Below, piece after piece: positions 52,716 through 62,449 of a DNA stretch of 64,000 nt. Numbering within the stretch: position 1 is the first letter of the stretch; each line of letters starts with the position of its first letter. Under the pieces are notes generated by a model that made no database searches, had not been told where the DNA came from, and was given only the letters and a program-made list of their open reading frames with translations. Origin of the DNA: Pseudomonas sediminis (GTDB taxonomy: Bacteria > Pseudomonadota > Gammaproteobacteria > Pseudomonadales > Pseudomonadaceae); NCBI RefSeq assembly GCF_039555755.1, contig NZ_CP154631.1, positions 496,001 through 560,000 on the forward strand, read 5' to 3'. The position numbers and the translations under genes were made by a program.

Positions 52716-53612
52716 TCACGGGTGCAACGGCACCAGCACCGACGCGGAGTGACGACGCAGTTGCTCAGTCAATTCGCCGAGCAATTCGCCGCCATTGCGC
52801 CAGTGGTGCCAGTACAACGGCACATCGATGCAGTGCTCGGGCACCAGGTCCACCAGCCTGCCGCCGGCCAGCTCTTCTCGTACCTGCAATTCCGGCACCA
52901 GGCCCCAGCCGAGGCCGCCTTCGGTCAGGCGCACGAAGCCTTCGGACGAGGGGCACAGATGATAGGCGAAGGCGCCAGTGACACCGAGGCTCGCCAGGTA
53001 GCGATGCTGCAACTGATCATCCGGGCCGTAGACGATGGCCGGTGCCCGCGCCAGGGTTTCGGCGCTGACGCCTGCGGCAAAATGCCGGGTGATGAAGCCC
53101 GGGCTGGCCAGCGCGCGATAACGCATCGCGCCCAGCGCCAGGCTGCGCGCACCCGCTACTGGGCGCTCGGCAGCACACACGCAACCGGCTACTTCACCGG
53201 CGCGCATGCGCTTGAGGCCCACTTCCTGATCTTCCACCACCAACTCCATCAGCACTTGCTGGTCGGCGCAGAACTCGGCCGTCGCCGTCGCCCACCAGGT
53301 CGCCAGGCTGTCGGCGTTGATGGCGATGCGCAGGCGCTCGGGCAAGGCCTGCTCGTCCAGCCCTGGCACCTGGCCCTGCAGGTCGCGCTCGAGCAGGCGT
53401 ACCTGCTGCACGTGGTTGAGCAGACGCCGGCCAGTTTCGGTTGGCGCTGGTGGCGTCGCGCGGACCAGCACCGGCTGGCCGACCCGTGCTTCGAGCAACT
53501 TGATGCGCTGCGACACCGCCGACTGCGACAGCCCCAGCACCTGCGCAGCACGCTCGAAGCCGGCCTGCTCCACCACCGCCGCCAGCGCAGCGAGAAGTTT
53601 GTAATCGAACAA
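52716..53612 (-). CDS. argP: LysR-family regulator ArgP
   Basis: A 298-residue LysR protein. The N-terminus MFDYKLLAALAAVVEQAGFE and the helix-turn-helix AAQVLGLSQSAVSQRIKLLE are very close to ArgP/IciA. ArgP activates the arginine/lysine exporter and senses lysine and arginine. It is divergent from an ACT-domain gene and a LysE-type exporter, the expected target. Confidence 0.85.
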   Translation of the reverse strand: MFDYKLLAALAAVVEQAGFERAAQVLGLSQSAVSQRIKLLEARVGQPVLVRATPPAPTETGRRLLNHVQQVRLLERDLQGQVPGLDEQALPERLRIAINADSLATWWATATAEFCADQQVLMELVVEDQEVGLKRMRAGEVAGCVCAAERPVAGARSLALGAMRYRALASPGFITRHFAAGVSAETLARAPAIVYGPDDQLQHRYLASLGVTGAFAYHLCPSSEGFVRLTEGGLGWGLVPELQVREELAGGRLVDLVPEHCIDVPLYWHHWRNGGELLGELTEQLRRHSASVLVPLHP

Positions 53613-53706
53613 TCGATTTCCCTAATGAGTGATCAGCAATATTGGTTTCTCTTATACATCCAGCCACCGCAGACTCGCCAGCATTCAGCCCAATCAGGAG
53701 CCCGCC

Positions 53707-54120
53707 ATGTCTGGCGAAACCAACCTCGCACGCCTGCTGCAGAGCATGACGCCGCGGCTCAATCCCGGTCAGTACGTGTTCTGCTGCGTCCCGGCCGAGC
53801 ATGACTGCAGCGGCCTGCAGCCCATCGCTAGCCTGCGCGAAACCGAAGGACTGAGCCTGGTACTGACGCGCGAAGTCGCCGACGCCCATGGCCTGCACTA
53901 CGACTACATCGCTGCCTGGATCACCCTTGAGGTGCATTCGTCGCTGGCTGCCGTAGGCCTCACAGCATCCTTCTCTGCCGCCCTGGCGCAAGCGGGGATC
54001 AGTTGCAACGTGGTCGCCGGCTTTCATCACGACCATATCTTCGTGCCCAACGAGCGCGCCGAAAAGGCGCTGTCCAGCCTGCGCGCTCTGTCGGCGGCGT
54101 CGATACCGGAGTCAGCGTGA
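53707..54120 (+). CDS. ACT-domain protein upstream of the LysE exporter
   Basis: 137 residues, from ATG 53707 with AGGAG upstream (the frame opens at 53629). It contains an ACT-like amino-acid-binding fold (GQYVFCCVPAEHDC, ITLEVHSSLAAVGLTASFSA, CNVVAGFHHDHIFVPNERAE). It may sense amino acids for the exporter. Its TGA overlaps the ATG of the next gene by one base. Confidence 0.75.
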   Translation: MSGETNLARLLQSMTPRLNPGQYVFCCVPAEHDCSGLQPIASLRETEGLSLVLTREVADAHGLHYDYIAAWITLEVHSSLAAVGLTASFSAALAQAGISCNVVAGFHHDHIFVPNERAEKALSSLRALSAASIPESA

Positions 54121-54722
54121 TGTGGCAGAGCTATAGCAACGGTCTGTTGGTGGCCATCGGCCTGATCATGGCCATCGGCGCGCAGAATGCCTTCGTCCTG
54201 GCGCAGAGCCTGCGCCGGGAACACCATCTGCCGGTGGCCGCCCTGTGCATCGTCTGCGATGCCCTGCTGGTGGCTGCTGGTGTGTTCGGCCTGGCCACCC
54301 TGCTGGCGCAGAGCCCGACCTTGCTGGCCATCGCTCGCTGGGGCGGTGCTGCCTTCCTGCTCTGGTACGGCAGCCAGGCGCTGCTGCGCGCTGCGCGCCC
54401 GCAATCACTGCAAGCGGCAGGTAGCGAGCCGCGCTCATTGCGCGCGGTGATGCTCGCAGCACTGGCGGTCACCCTGCTCAACCCGCATGTCTATCTGGAT
54501 ACCGTGCTGCTGATCGGCTCGCTCGGCGCCCAGCAACCAGAACCTGGCGCCTATGCCGCAGGAGCTGCCAGCGCCTCCTTTCTCTGGTTTGCCACCCTGG
54601 CACTTGGCGCCGCCTGGCTTGCGCCCTGGCTGGCCAGGCCACTGACCTGGCGCCTGATCGACCTCGGCGTGGCGGCGATGATGTTCGCGGTGGCGGCGCA
54701 GTTGATCTTGGGAACGCTTTAG
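54120..54722 (+). CDS. LysE/ArgO-type amino acid exporter
   Basis: A 200-residue inner-membrane protein with five to six transmembrane segments. GLIMAIGAQNAFVLAQSLRR (residues 14-33) is the LysE signature, and LLNPHVYLDTVLLIGS near 119 the second. It exports basic amino acids. It is one unit with the ACT protein and divergent from argP, its expected activator. Start ATG 54120; GTG 54117 is an alternative. Confidence 0.85.
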   Translation: MWQSYSNGLLVAIGLIMAIGAQNAFVLAQSLRREHHLPVAALCIVCDALLVAAGVFGLATLLAQSPTLLAIARWGGAAFLLWYGSQALLRAARPQSLQAAGSEPRSLRAVMLAALAVTLLNPHVYLDTVLLIGSLGAQQPEPGAYAAGAASASFLWFATLALGAAWLAPWLARPLTWRLIDLGVAAMMFAVAAQLILGTL

Positions 54723-55333
54723 GCCCTGACTTTGCCTGACACGCACAAACGCTGCACTAAACCGCCCGCCATCCGGACGGGTGAACGTCTCGTACCGCCG
54801 TTAGTCCTCCCCCTGCAGCGACTAATCCTTAGTCATACCGCCCCCACCTCAGCCGGAAAAGATAGCGCAGTCCGCTTCCGACGACCGGGAGCCACACTGC
54901 TGCAATCCTGCGGTCTATGCTGAACAGGTGTAACCCAGTCGCGATCGTGATCGACGCCTTGACCTTCCCAGCGCGGAGCCCCCACATAGGGGTAGCACCA
55001 AGGTTGCACCATGATGACGCAGCTTATCGGCACGCTGGATAGCACGAGTGCGTGCTAGCGCGCCAACGTCCACGCTGCGAAATGCATTCATGCTCTGAAA
55101 CCGCCATATTCAGGCGCTATAGCGGCAGACACGTAGACAAAATTAACGTCCATCGGGATGCCGAGCTAATTGGTTGCACCTAGTTGCACCAAGCACCGAA
55201 GCGGGTTTAATCTCCCGCAGCTTTTTTGTTGCCCGCCATTCATGGCGGCACCGCTTCGGGCCGTCGCAAGCGACGTCAAAAACTGCTCCGGCAGTTTTTA
55301 CCGTGCATAACCTGACAATAAGTAGGACTCCCC
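54723..55333 (+). promoter_or_regulatory. putA leader region with PutA-type operators and hairpins
   Basis: 611 bp without a supportable gene. GTTGCA, the hexamer bound by the PutA ribbon-helix-helix domain in enteric bacteria, occurs at 55003-55008, 55173-55178 and 55183-55188; the last two are spaced by one helical turn. GCGGG-N8-CCCGC followed by AGCTTTTTTG (55201-55228) is terminator-like. CCGCCATTCATGGCGG (55234-55249) is a hairpin. AAAAACTGC-TCCG-GCAGTTTTT (55278-55299) is a second terminator-like hairpin only 34 bp before the putA start. The layout fits PutA autorepression, possibly with attenuation. Confidence 0.55.
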
Positions 55334-58300
55334 ATGGCTACTACCACTCTTGGCGTAAAACTCGACGATGCCACCCGCGAACGCCTGAAAAAGGCCGCCG
55401 CGCAGATCGACCGCACGCCGCACTGGATGATCAAGCAGGCGATCTTCAATTATCTGGAGCAAGTCGAGAGTGGCCTGACGCCCGCCGAGCATGCCGGCCT
55501 GGCCGCAGCCGCCGGTGAAGAAGCCCTGGAATCGCTGACCGAACAGGGTCTGCAGGTGTTCCTCGATTTCGCCGAAAGCATCCTCCCGCAGTCGGTGCTG
55601 CGCGCCGCCATCACCAGCGCCTACCGCCGCCCGGAAACCGAAGTGGTACCGATGCTGCTGGAGCAGGCGCGCCTGAACCCGGAGCAAGCCGAGGCCTCGC
55701 AGAAGCTGGCCCTGGGCATCGCCGAGAAGCTGCGCAACCAGAAAAACGCCAGCGGCCGTCAGGGCCTGGTGCAGGGCCTGCTGCAGGAGTTCTCGCTGTC
55801 ATCGCAGGAAGGCGTGGCCCTGATGTGCCTGGCCGAAGCCCTGCTGCGCATCCCCGACAAGGCCACCCGCGACGCGCTGATTCGCGACAAAATCGCCAAC
55901 GGCAACTGGAGCCAGCACCTCGGCCAGAGCCCGTCGATGTTCGTCAACGCGGCGAGCTGGGGCCTGCTGATCACCGGCAAACTGGTCTCGACCCACACCG
56001 AAGCCGGCATGACCTCGGCGCTCAACCGCATCATCGGCAAGAGCGGTGAGCCGGTGATCCGCAAGGGCGTGGACATGGCCATGCGCCTGATGGGCGAGCA
56101 GTTCGTCACTGGCGAAACCATCGCCGAAGCCCTGGCCAACGCCTCCACCCTGGAAGCCAAGGGCTTCCGCTACTCCTACGACATGCTCGGTGAAGCCGCG
56201 CTGACCGAGGAAGACGCCAAGCGCTACCTAGCCTCCTACGAGCAGGCCATCCATGCCATCGGCAAAGCCTCGCACGGTCGCGGCATCTACGAGGGCCCGG
56301 GCATCTCGATCAAGCTTTCCGCCCTGCACCCACGCTACAGCCGCGCCCAGTACGAGCGCGTGATGGACGAGCTGTACCCGACCCTGCTGGGCCTGACCCA
56401 ATTGGCCAAGCAGTACGACATCGGCCTCAACATCGACGCCGAGGAAGCCGACCGCCTGGAGCTGTCGCTGGACCTGCTCGAGCGCCTGTGCTTCGAGCCG
56501 AGCCTGGCCGGCTGGAACGGCATCGGCTTTGTCATCCAGGCCTACCAGAAGCGCTGCCCGTACGTGATCGACTACGTCATCGACCTGGCCAAGCGCAGCC
56601 GCCACCGCCTGATGATCCGCCTGGTAAAAGGCGCCTACTGGGACAGCGAGATCAAGCTGGCCCAGGTCAACGGCCTCGAAGGCTACCCGGTGTACACCCG
56701 CAAGCCTTATACCGACGTGTCTTACCTGGCCTGCGCACGCAAGCTGCTGGCCGCGCCGGAAGCGATCTACCCGCAGTTCGCCACCCACAACGCCCATTCG
56801 CTGTCGGCCATCTATCAGTTGGCCGGGCAGAACTACTACCCGGGTCAGTACGAGTTCCAGTGCCTGCACGGCATGGGCGAGCCGCTGTACGAGCAGGTGG
56901 TCGGCAAGATCGCCGACGGCAAGCTGAACCGCCCGTGCCGCATTTACGCGCCAGTGGGCAGCCATGAAACCCTGCTGGCCTATCTGGTGCGCCGCCTGCT
57001 GGAAAACGGCGCCAACACCAGCTTCGTCAACCGCATCGCCGACCACAGCATCTCACTGAAAGACCTGGTGCTCGACCCAGTGCTGCAGGTCGAGCAGATG
57101 GCCGCGCAGGAAGGCACGATTGGTCTGCCGCACCCGCGCATCCCGCTGCCGCGTGATCTGTATGGCAAGGAGCGGGTCAACTCGTCGGGCCTGGATCTGG
57201 CCAACGAACACCGCCTCGGCTCGCTGTCCTCGGCGCTGCTGTCGACCGCCAACCACTGCTATCTGGCCGAGCCGATGCTCGGTTGCGATGGCGCCAATCC
57301 GGGCGAGCCGGAGCCAGTGCGCAACCCGGCCGATCACCGCGACCTGGTTGGCCATGTGCGCGAAGCCAGCGTCAAGGATGTCGACAGCGCCATCCTCTGC
57401 GCCCTAGCCAGCGGCCAGATCTGGCAGTCCACCCTGCCGGCCGAGCGTGCCGCCGTACTGGAGCGCGCCGCCGACCTGATGGAAGCCGAGCTGCAGCAAC
57501 TGATGGGCCTGCTGGTGCGTGAGTCCGGCAAGACCTTCGCCAACGCCATCGCCGAAGTGCGCGAGGCGGTGGACTTCCTGCGTTACTACGCGATCCAGGC
57601 ACGCAGCTTCGGCAATGACAGCCACCGCCCGCTGGGCCCGGTGGTGTGCATCAGCCCGTGGAACTTTCCCCTGGCGATCTTCAGTGGCCAGGTGGCCGCT
57701 GCACTGGCCGCCGGCAACACCGTGCTGGCCAAGCCGGCGGAACAGACGCCGCTGATCGCTGCGCAAGCCGTGCGTATTCTGCTCGAGGCCGGCGTACCGG
57801 CTGGCGCCGTACAACTGCTGCCGGGTCGTGGCGAAACCGTCGGCGCGCGCCTGGTGGGTGACGAGCGTGTGCGCGGGGTGATGTTCACCGGTTCCACCGA
57901 AGTGGCCGGCATCCTCCAGCGCAACATCGCCGGTCGCCTGGATGCCCAGGGCCGCACCATCCCGCTGATCGCCGAAACCGGCGGCCTCAACGCCATGATC
58001 GTCGACTCCTCGGCGCTGACCGAGCAGGTGGTGATGGACGTGGTCGCTTCCGCCTTCGACAGCGCCGGCCAGCGCTGCTCGGCCCTGCGCGTGCTGTGCG
58101 TGCAGGACGACGTGGCCGACCGCGTGCTGACCATGCTCAAGGGCGCCATGGCCGAGTACACACTCGGCAACCCGGAACGCCTGAACACCGACATCGGCCC
58201 GGTGATCGACGCCGAAGCCAAGGCTGGCATCGACACCCACATCGCCAAGCTGCGCGAGAAAGGCCGCAAGGTTACCCAACTGGCGCGCGTCAACGGTGAG

Positions 58301-59269
58301 GAGATCAAGCGCGGCACTTTCGTCGTGCCGACCCTGATCGAGCTGGACAGCTTCGACGAGATGAAGCGCGAAATCTTCGGCCCGGTGCTGCACGTGGTGC
58401 GCTACCAGCGCGCGGACCTGGGCAAGCTGCTGCAGCAGATCAACGACAGCGGCTACGGCCTGACCCTCGGCGTGCACACCCGCATCGACGAGACCATCGC
58501 TCAGGTGGTCGGCACCGCCAAGGTCGGTAACCTGTATGTGAACCGCAACATGGTCGGCGCCGTAGTCGGCGTACAGCCCTTCGGTGGCGAAGGTCTGTCC
58601 GGCACCGGCCCGAAAGCCGGTGGCCCGCTGTACCTCTATCGCCTGCTCTCGACCCGCCCGCAGGAGGCCGTCGCCCAGTACCTGCAACAGGCCGAGGTGC
58701 AAGCCCTGCCGGTGCCGAGCGAGCTGGACAAGGTGCGCAGTGCCTTCGCCGACTGGGCAGGCAAGCAGGAGCCGGCCATCGCCGCACTGTTCGAGCACTA
58801 CCGTGCGCTGTCGCAGAGTTACAGCAGCCACGTGCTGACCGGCCCGACCGGCGAGCGCAACAGCTACACCCTGCTGCCGCGCGAGCACGTACTGAACCTG
58901 GCCGACGAGCGTGGTGACCTGCTGACTCAGCTGGCTGCCACCCTGGCCGTCGGCAGCCGGGCGATCTGGCTGGAAGGCCAACGCGCGCTGTACGCCGAAC
59001 TGCCGAAGGAGGTGCAGAAGCACATCCAGCTGGTGACCGACTGGAACAGCGTCGACGTGGAGCTGGACGCCATCCTGCACCATGGCGACTCCGACCAGCT
59101 GCGCGCAGTCAGCGAGCAAGCCGCGCAGCGCAAGGGTGCCATCGTCGGTGTACACGGCCTGAACAAGGGCGAGACCGACATCGCTCTGGAACGTCTGCTG
59201 GTGGAGCACGCCCTGAGCGTCAACACCGCTGCGGCTGGCGGCAACGCCAGCCTGATGACCATCGGCTGA
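55334..59269 (+). CDS. putA: Trifunctional proline utilisation protein PutA
   Basis: 1311 residues. An N-terminal ribbon-helix-helix DNA-binding domain (residues 1-48, TTTLGVKLDDATRERLKKAA) is followed by a proline dehydrogenase barrel (about 250-560, ISIKLSALHPRYSRAQYER and RLVKGAYWDSEIKLAQ). An aldehyde dehydrogenase (P5C dehydrogenase, about 640-1120) follows, with Glu in AETGGLNAMIVD near 880 and the catalytic Cys in SAGQRCSALR near 914, then a C-terminal domain. It oxidises proline to glutamate at the membrane and represses its own gene in the absence of proline. ATG 55334 has AGGA 7 bases upstream. Confidence 0.95.
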   Translation: MATTTLGVKLDDATRERLKKAAAQIDRTPHWMIKQAIFNYLEQVESGLTPAEHAGLAAAAGEEALESLTEQGLQVFLDFAESILPQSVLRAAITSAYRRPETEVVPMLLEQARLNPEQAEASQKLALGIAEKLRNQKNASGRQGLVQGLLQEFSLSSQEGVALMCLAEALLRIPDKATRDALIRDKIANGNWSQHLGQSPSMFVNAASWGLLITGKLVSTHTEAGMTSALNRIIGKSGEPVIRKGVDMAMRLMGEQFVTGETIAEALANASTLEAKGFRYSYDMLGEAALTEEDAKRYLASYEQAIHAIGKASHGRGIYEGPGISIKLSALHPRYSRAQYERVMDELYPTLLGLTQLAKQYDIGLNIDAEEADRLELSLDLLERLCFEPSLAGWNGIGFVIQAYQKRCPYVIDYVIDLAKRSRHRLMIRLVKGAYWDSEIKLAQVNGLEGYPVYTRKPYTDVSYLACARKLLAAPEAIYPQFATHNAHSLSAIYQLAGQNYYPGQYEFQCLHGMGEPLYEQVVGKIADGKLNRPCRIYAPVGSHETLLAYLVRRLLENGANTSFVNRIADHSISLKDLVLDPVLQVEQMAAQEGTIGLPHPRIPLPRDLYGKERVNSSGLDLANEHRLGSLSSALLSTANHCYLAEPMLGCDGANPGEPEPVRNPADHRDLVGHVREASVKDVDSAILCALASGQIWQSTLPAERAAVLERAADLMEAELQQLMGLLVRESGKTFANAIAEVREAVDFLRYYAIQARSFGNDSHRPLGPVVCISPWNFPLAIFSGQVAAALAAGNTVLAKPAEQTPLIAAQAVRILLEAGVPAGAVQLLPGRGETVGARLVGDERVRGVMFTGSTEVAGILQRNIAGRLDAQGRTIPLIAETGGLNAMIVDSSALTEQVVMDVVASAFDSAGQRCSALRVLCVQDDVADRVLTMLKGAMAEYTLGNPERLNTDIGPVIDAEAKAGIDTHIAKLREKGRKVTQLARVNGEEIKRGTFVVPTLIELDSFDEMKREIFGPVLHVVRYQRADLGKLLQQINDSGYGLTLGVHTRIDETIAQVVGTAKVGNLYVNRNMVGAVVGVQPFGGEGLSGTGPKAGGPLYLYRLLSTRPQEAVAQYLQQAEVQALPVPSELDKVRSAFADWAGKQEPAIAALFEHYRALSQSYSSHVLTGPTGERNSYTLLPREHVLNLADERGDLLTQLAATLAVGSRAIWLEGQRALYAELPKEVQKHIQLVTDWNSVDVELDAILHHGDSDQLRAVSEQAAQRKGAIVGVHGLNKGETDIALERLLVEHALSVNTAAAGGNASLMTIG

Positions 59270-59284
59270 TCGCAGCCGATAACG

Positions 59285-59315
59285 CCGCGGAAAGCTGGCT
59301 GAAAGCTTTCCACGG
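59285..59315 (+). terminator. Hairpin downstream of putA
   Basis: GGAAAGCT (59289-59296) pairs with AGCTTTCC (59304-59311) 19 bp after the putA stop, extended by CCGC/CGG outside. There is no T-run, so it may be an RNA 3' stabilising structure. The rest of 59316-59594 shows nothing I can support. Confidence 0.4.
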
Positions 59316-59594
59316 CATGCTGTAACCACATGACGCAACTGCCTGCAGGGGCTACCCGCCCGGCGTCATGCTCCTCCCTTTGACCTTCGGGTCTGCGCCA
59401 GCCTATCCGGCCGGCGCGTCGAGCGGGGCCAAACGCCCCGTTCGTTCCCTCCCTCCTCGCTATTCCATCTCGCCTGGCCATCATTGCGTAACGAAAAGTT
59501 CGGACTATGGTGTCAGTCGGAGCTGCAGTCCTGATGCTCGTCAGGGGCTCGACAACGCTTAAGGAATGGATGTGCGTTGACGAATCCTGAGCTA

Positions 59595-59608
59595 TTGATT
59601 CAGGTCAG
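59595..59608 (+). promoter_or_regulatory. ANR-type box of the arc operon
   Basis: TTGATTCAGGTCAG matches TTGAT-N4-(A/G)TCA(A/G), 62 bp upstream of the arcD start. A -10-like CAATAC lies at about 59634-59639, which would place the box near -41.5, the usual position for ANR activation. In Pseudomonas, ANR and ArgR activate arcDABC in low oxygen. Confidence 0.65.
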
Positions 59609-59670
59609 GATGCAGTGCTCGCCAAACGCGCTCAATACTCAAGTCCCGCTGTGACAAGGAGGTAATTGAG

Positions 59671-61098
59671 ATGTCTGATTCGACGCAAAAACTCCGCCTT
59701 GGCGCGCTGATCGCGCTGGTCGTCGGCTCCATGGTCGGCGGCGGTATCTTCTCGCTTCCGCAAAATATCGCCGCCAGCGCCAGCGCCGGCGCTACCCTGA
59801 TCGGCTGGCTGATCACCGGGGTCGGCATGCTGACCCTGGCGTTCGTGTTCCAGTCCCTGGCTAACCGCAAGCCCGAACTCGACGGCGGGGTGTACGCCTA
59901 CGCCAAGGCCGGTTTCGGCGACTACATGGGCTTCTCCTCAGCCTGGGGCTACTGGATCAGCGCCTGGATCGGCAACGTCAGCTACATGGTGCTGCTGTTT
60001 TCCACTTTGGGTTACTTCTTCCCGGTATTTGGCGAAGGCAACACCCTGCCGGCAGTGATCTGCGCCTCGGTGCTGCTCTGGCTGCTGCACTTTCTGGTGC
60101 TGCGCGGGATCAAGGAAGCGGCCTTCATCAACACCGTCACCACCATCGCCAAGATGCTGCCGCTGGCGCTGTTCATCGTCATCGCCGCCATCGCCTTCAA
60201 GCTCGACGTATTCACTGCGGACTTCTGGGGCCGCGGCAATACCGAGCTGGGCAGCGTGATGGATCAGGTGCGCAACATGATGCTGGTCACCGTCTGGGTG
60301 TTCATCGGCATCGAAGGCGCGAGCATCTTCTCCGCTCGCGCCGAGAAGCGCAGCGATGTCGGCAAGGCCACGGTGATCGGCTTCGTCGGTGTGCTTCTGC
60401 TGCTGGTTCTGGTCAATATCCTGTCCCAGGGCATCATGGCCCAAGCCGAACTGGCCGGGCTTAAGAACCCATCCATGGCCGGCGTGCTGGAGCAGGTGGT
60501 CGGCCCCTGGGGTGCACAGTTGATTTCGATCGGCCTGATCGTCTCACTGGCAGGCGCCTTGCTGTCGTGGACGCTGCTTTGCGCCGAGATTCTCTTCGCC
60601 AGCGCCCGCGACCACACCATGCCGGCGTTCCTGCGCAAGGAGAACGCCAACCACGTTCCGGCCAACGCGCTGTGGCTGTCCAACGGGCTGATCCAGCTGT
60701 TCCTGATCATCACCCTGTTCAGCGCCTCCACCTACCTCAGCCTGCTGTACCTGGCCACCTCGATGATCCTGGTGCCGTACTTCTGGTCCAGCGCCTACGC
60801 GGTATTGCTGGCGGTACGCGGCGAGACCTACGAGAACGCGGCCGGTGAGCGCAACAAGGATCTGCTGATCGCCGCCATCTCCACCCTGTACGCGGTGTGG
60901 CTGGTGTATGCCGCCGGCGTGCAGTACCTGCTGCTCTCGGCGCTGCTCTATGCCCCTGGCGCGATCCTCTTCGCCAAGGCCAAGCGCGAGCTGGGGCAGC
61001 CCATCTTCACCGGCGTCGAGAAATTGATTTTTGTCGCCGTACTGATCGGTGCCGCCATCGCCGCCTACGGGCTGTATGACGGTTTCCTGAGTCTGTGA
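59671..61098 (+). CDS. arcD: Arginine/ornithine antiporter ArcD
   Basis: A 475-residue inner-membrane transporter of the APC superfamily with about 12 hydrophobic segments. It begins GALIALVVGSMVGGGIFSLP (the APC GxIIGxGIF signature, residues 10-29), with WVFIGIEGASIFSARAEKR near 209. It imports arginine in exchange for ornithine. AAGGAGGT lies 8 bases before the ATG. First gene of arcDABC. Confidence 0.95.
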   Translation: MSDSTQKLRLGALIALVVGSMVGGGIFSLPQNIAASASAGATLIGWLITGVGMLTLAFVFQSLANRKPELDGGVYAYAKAGFGDYMGFSSAWGYWISAWIGNVSYMVLLFSTLGYFFPVFGEGNTLPAVICASVLLWLLHFLVLRGIKEAAFINTVTTIAKMLPLALFIVIAAIAFKLDVFTADFWGRGNTELGSVMDQVRNMMLVTVWVFIGIEGASIFSARAEKRSDVGKATVIGFVGVLLLLVLVNILSQGIMAQAELAGLKNPSMAGVLEQVVGPWGAQLISIGLIVSLAGALLSWTLLCAEILFASARDHTMPAFLRKENANHVPANALWLSNGLIQLFLIITLFSASTYLSLLYLATSMILVPYFWSSAYAVLLAVRGETYENAAGERNKDLLIAAISTLYAVWLVYAAGVQYLLLSALLYAPGAILFAKAKRELGQPIFTGVEKLIFVAVLIGAAIAAYGLYDGFLSL

Positions 61099-61113
61099 GA
61101 GAAGGAGTTCGAA

Positions 61114-62364
61114 ATGTCCAAGAAAGCCCTCGGCGTTCATTCCGAAGCCGGCAAACTGCACAAGGTGATGGTCTGTTCACCAGGCCTCGCCCACCTGCGC
61201 CTGACCCCCGCCAACTGCGATGAACTGCTGTTCGACGATGTGATCTGGGTATCCCAGGCCAAGCGCGACCACTTCGACTTCATGACCAAGATGCGCGAAC
61301 GTGGCGTCGAAGTGGTGGAGATGCACAACCTGCTGGAAGATACCGTCAGCGACCCCAACGCGCTGAAGTGGATTCTCGACCGCAAGATCACCCCCAACAG
61401 CGTCGGCCTCGGCCTGCAGAATGAAGTGCGCGCCTTCATCGAAGGACTGGAGCCACGCAAGATCGCCGAGTTCCTCATCGGTGGCGTATCCGGCGCCGAC
61501 CTGGTCAAGCACAAGGATTCCGAGGCAGCGAAGATGTTCAACGCCTACCTCGGCGAAGCCAGCTTCATCTTCCCGCCGCTGCCCAACACCCAGTTCACCC
61601 GCGACACCACCTGCTGGATCTACGGCGGCGTCACCTTGAATCCCATGTACTGGCCAGCGCGCCGTCAGGAAACCCTGCTCGCCAGCGCCATCTACACCTT
61701 CCACCCGGACTTCGCCAATGAGCCCTTCGAGATCTGGTACGGCGACCCGGACCAAGAGCACGGCTCAGCCACCCTGGAAGGCGGTGACGTCATGCCCATC
61801 GGCAATGGCACCGTGTTGATCGGCATGGGCGAACGCAGCTCGCACCAGGCCATCGGCCAGGTAGCGCGCGCACTGTTTGCCAAGGGCGCGGCCGAGCGGG
61901 TCGTGGTCGCTGGCCTGGGCCGCTCCCGCGCCGCCATGCACCTGGACACCGTATTCAGTTTCTGCGACCGCGACCTGGTGACCATCTTCCCGGAAGTGGC
62001 CAACAGCATCGTGCCCTTCATTCTGCGTCCGGACGAGAGCCGCCCAGGCGGCATCGACGTACGCCGCGAGGACAAACCCTTCGTCGACGTGGTTGCCGAA
62101 TCCCTCAACCTGAAAAAACTGCGTGTAGTGGAAACCGGTGGCGACGCCTACGAGGCCGAACGCGAGCAGTGGGACGACGGCAACAACGTGGTCTGCCTGG
62201 AACCCGGCGTGGTCATCGGCTACGACCGCAACACCTACACCAACACCCTGCTGCGCAAGGCCGGCGTCGAGGTCATCACCATCAGCGCCAGCGAACTGGG
62301 ACGCGGCCGTGGCGGCGGCCACTGCATGACCTGTCCGATCATCCGCGACCCCATCGATTACTGA
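61114..62364 (+). CDS. arcA: Arginine deiminase
   Basis: A 416-residue enzyme converting arginine to citrulline and ammonia. Conserved features include [15 protein letters not shown] near residue 165, [12 protein letters not shown] near 220, [12 protein letters not shown] near 278 and the nucleophile Cys in [10 protein letters not shown] near 406. AAGGAGTTCG precedes the ATG, 15 bp after the arcD stop. Confidence 0.95.
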   Translation: MSKKALGVHSEAGKLHKVMVCSPGLAHLRLTPANCDELLFDDVIWVSQAKRDHFDFMTKMRERGVEVVEMHNLLEDTVSDPNALKWILDRKITPNSVGLGLQNEVRAFIEGLEPRKIAEFLIGGVSGADLVKHKDSEAAKMFNAYLGEASFIFPPLPNTQFTRDTTCWIYGGVTLNPMYWPARRQETLLASAIYTFHPDFANEPFEIWYGDPDQEHGSATLEGGDVMPIGNGTVLIGMGERSSHQAIGQVARALFAKGAAERVVVAGLGRSRAAMHLDTVFSFCDRDLVTIFPEVANSIVPFILRPDESRPGGIDVRREDKPFVDVVAESLNLKKLRVVETGGDAYEAEREQWDDGNNVVCLEPGVVIGYDRNTYTNTLLRKAGVEVITISASELGRGRGGGHCMTCPIIRDPIDY

Positions 62365-62449
62365 TCACCCAGCCCACCCCTCTCCCCCCGAGAGAGGGGC
62401 CGGGGGTGAGGGGCGTCCCTCGCACAGCATTCTCAACGGAGAAAGAACC

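Noticed and set aside
57404..59338. 644-codon minus-strand frame opposite putA
   Set aside because: Shadow of the aldehyde dehydrogenase coding region with biased composition.
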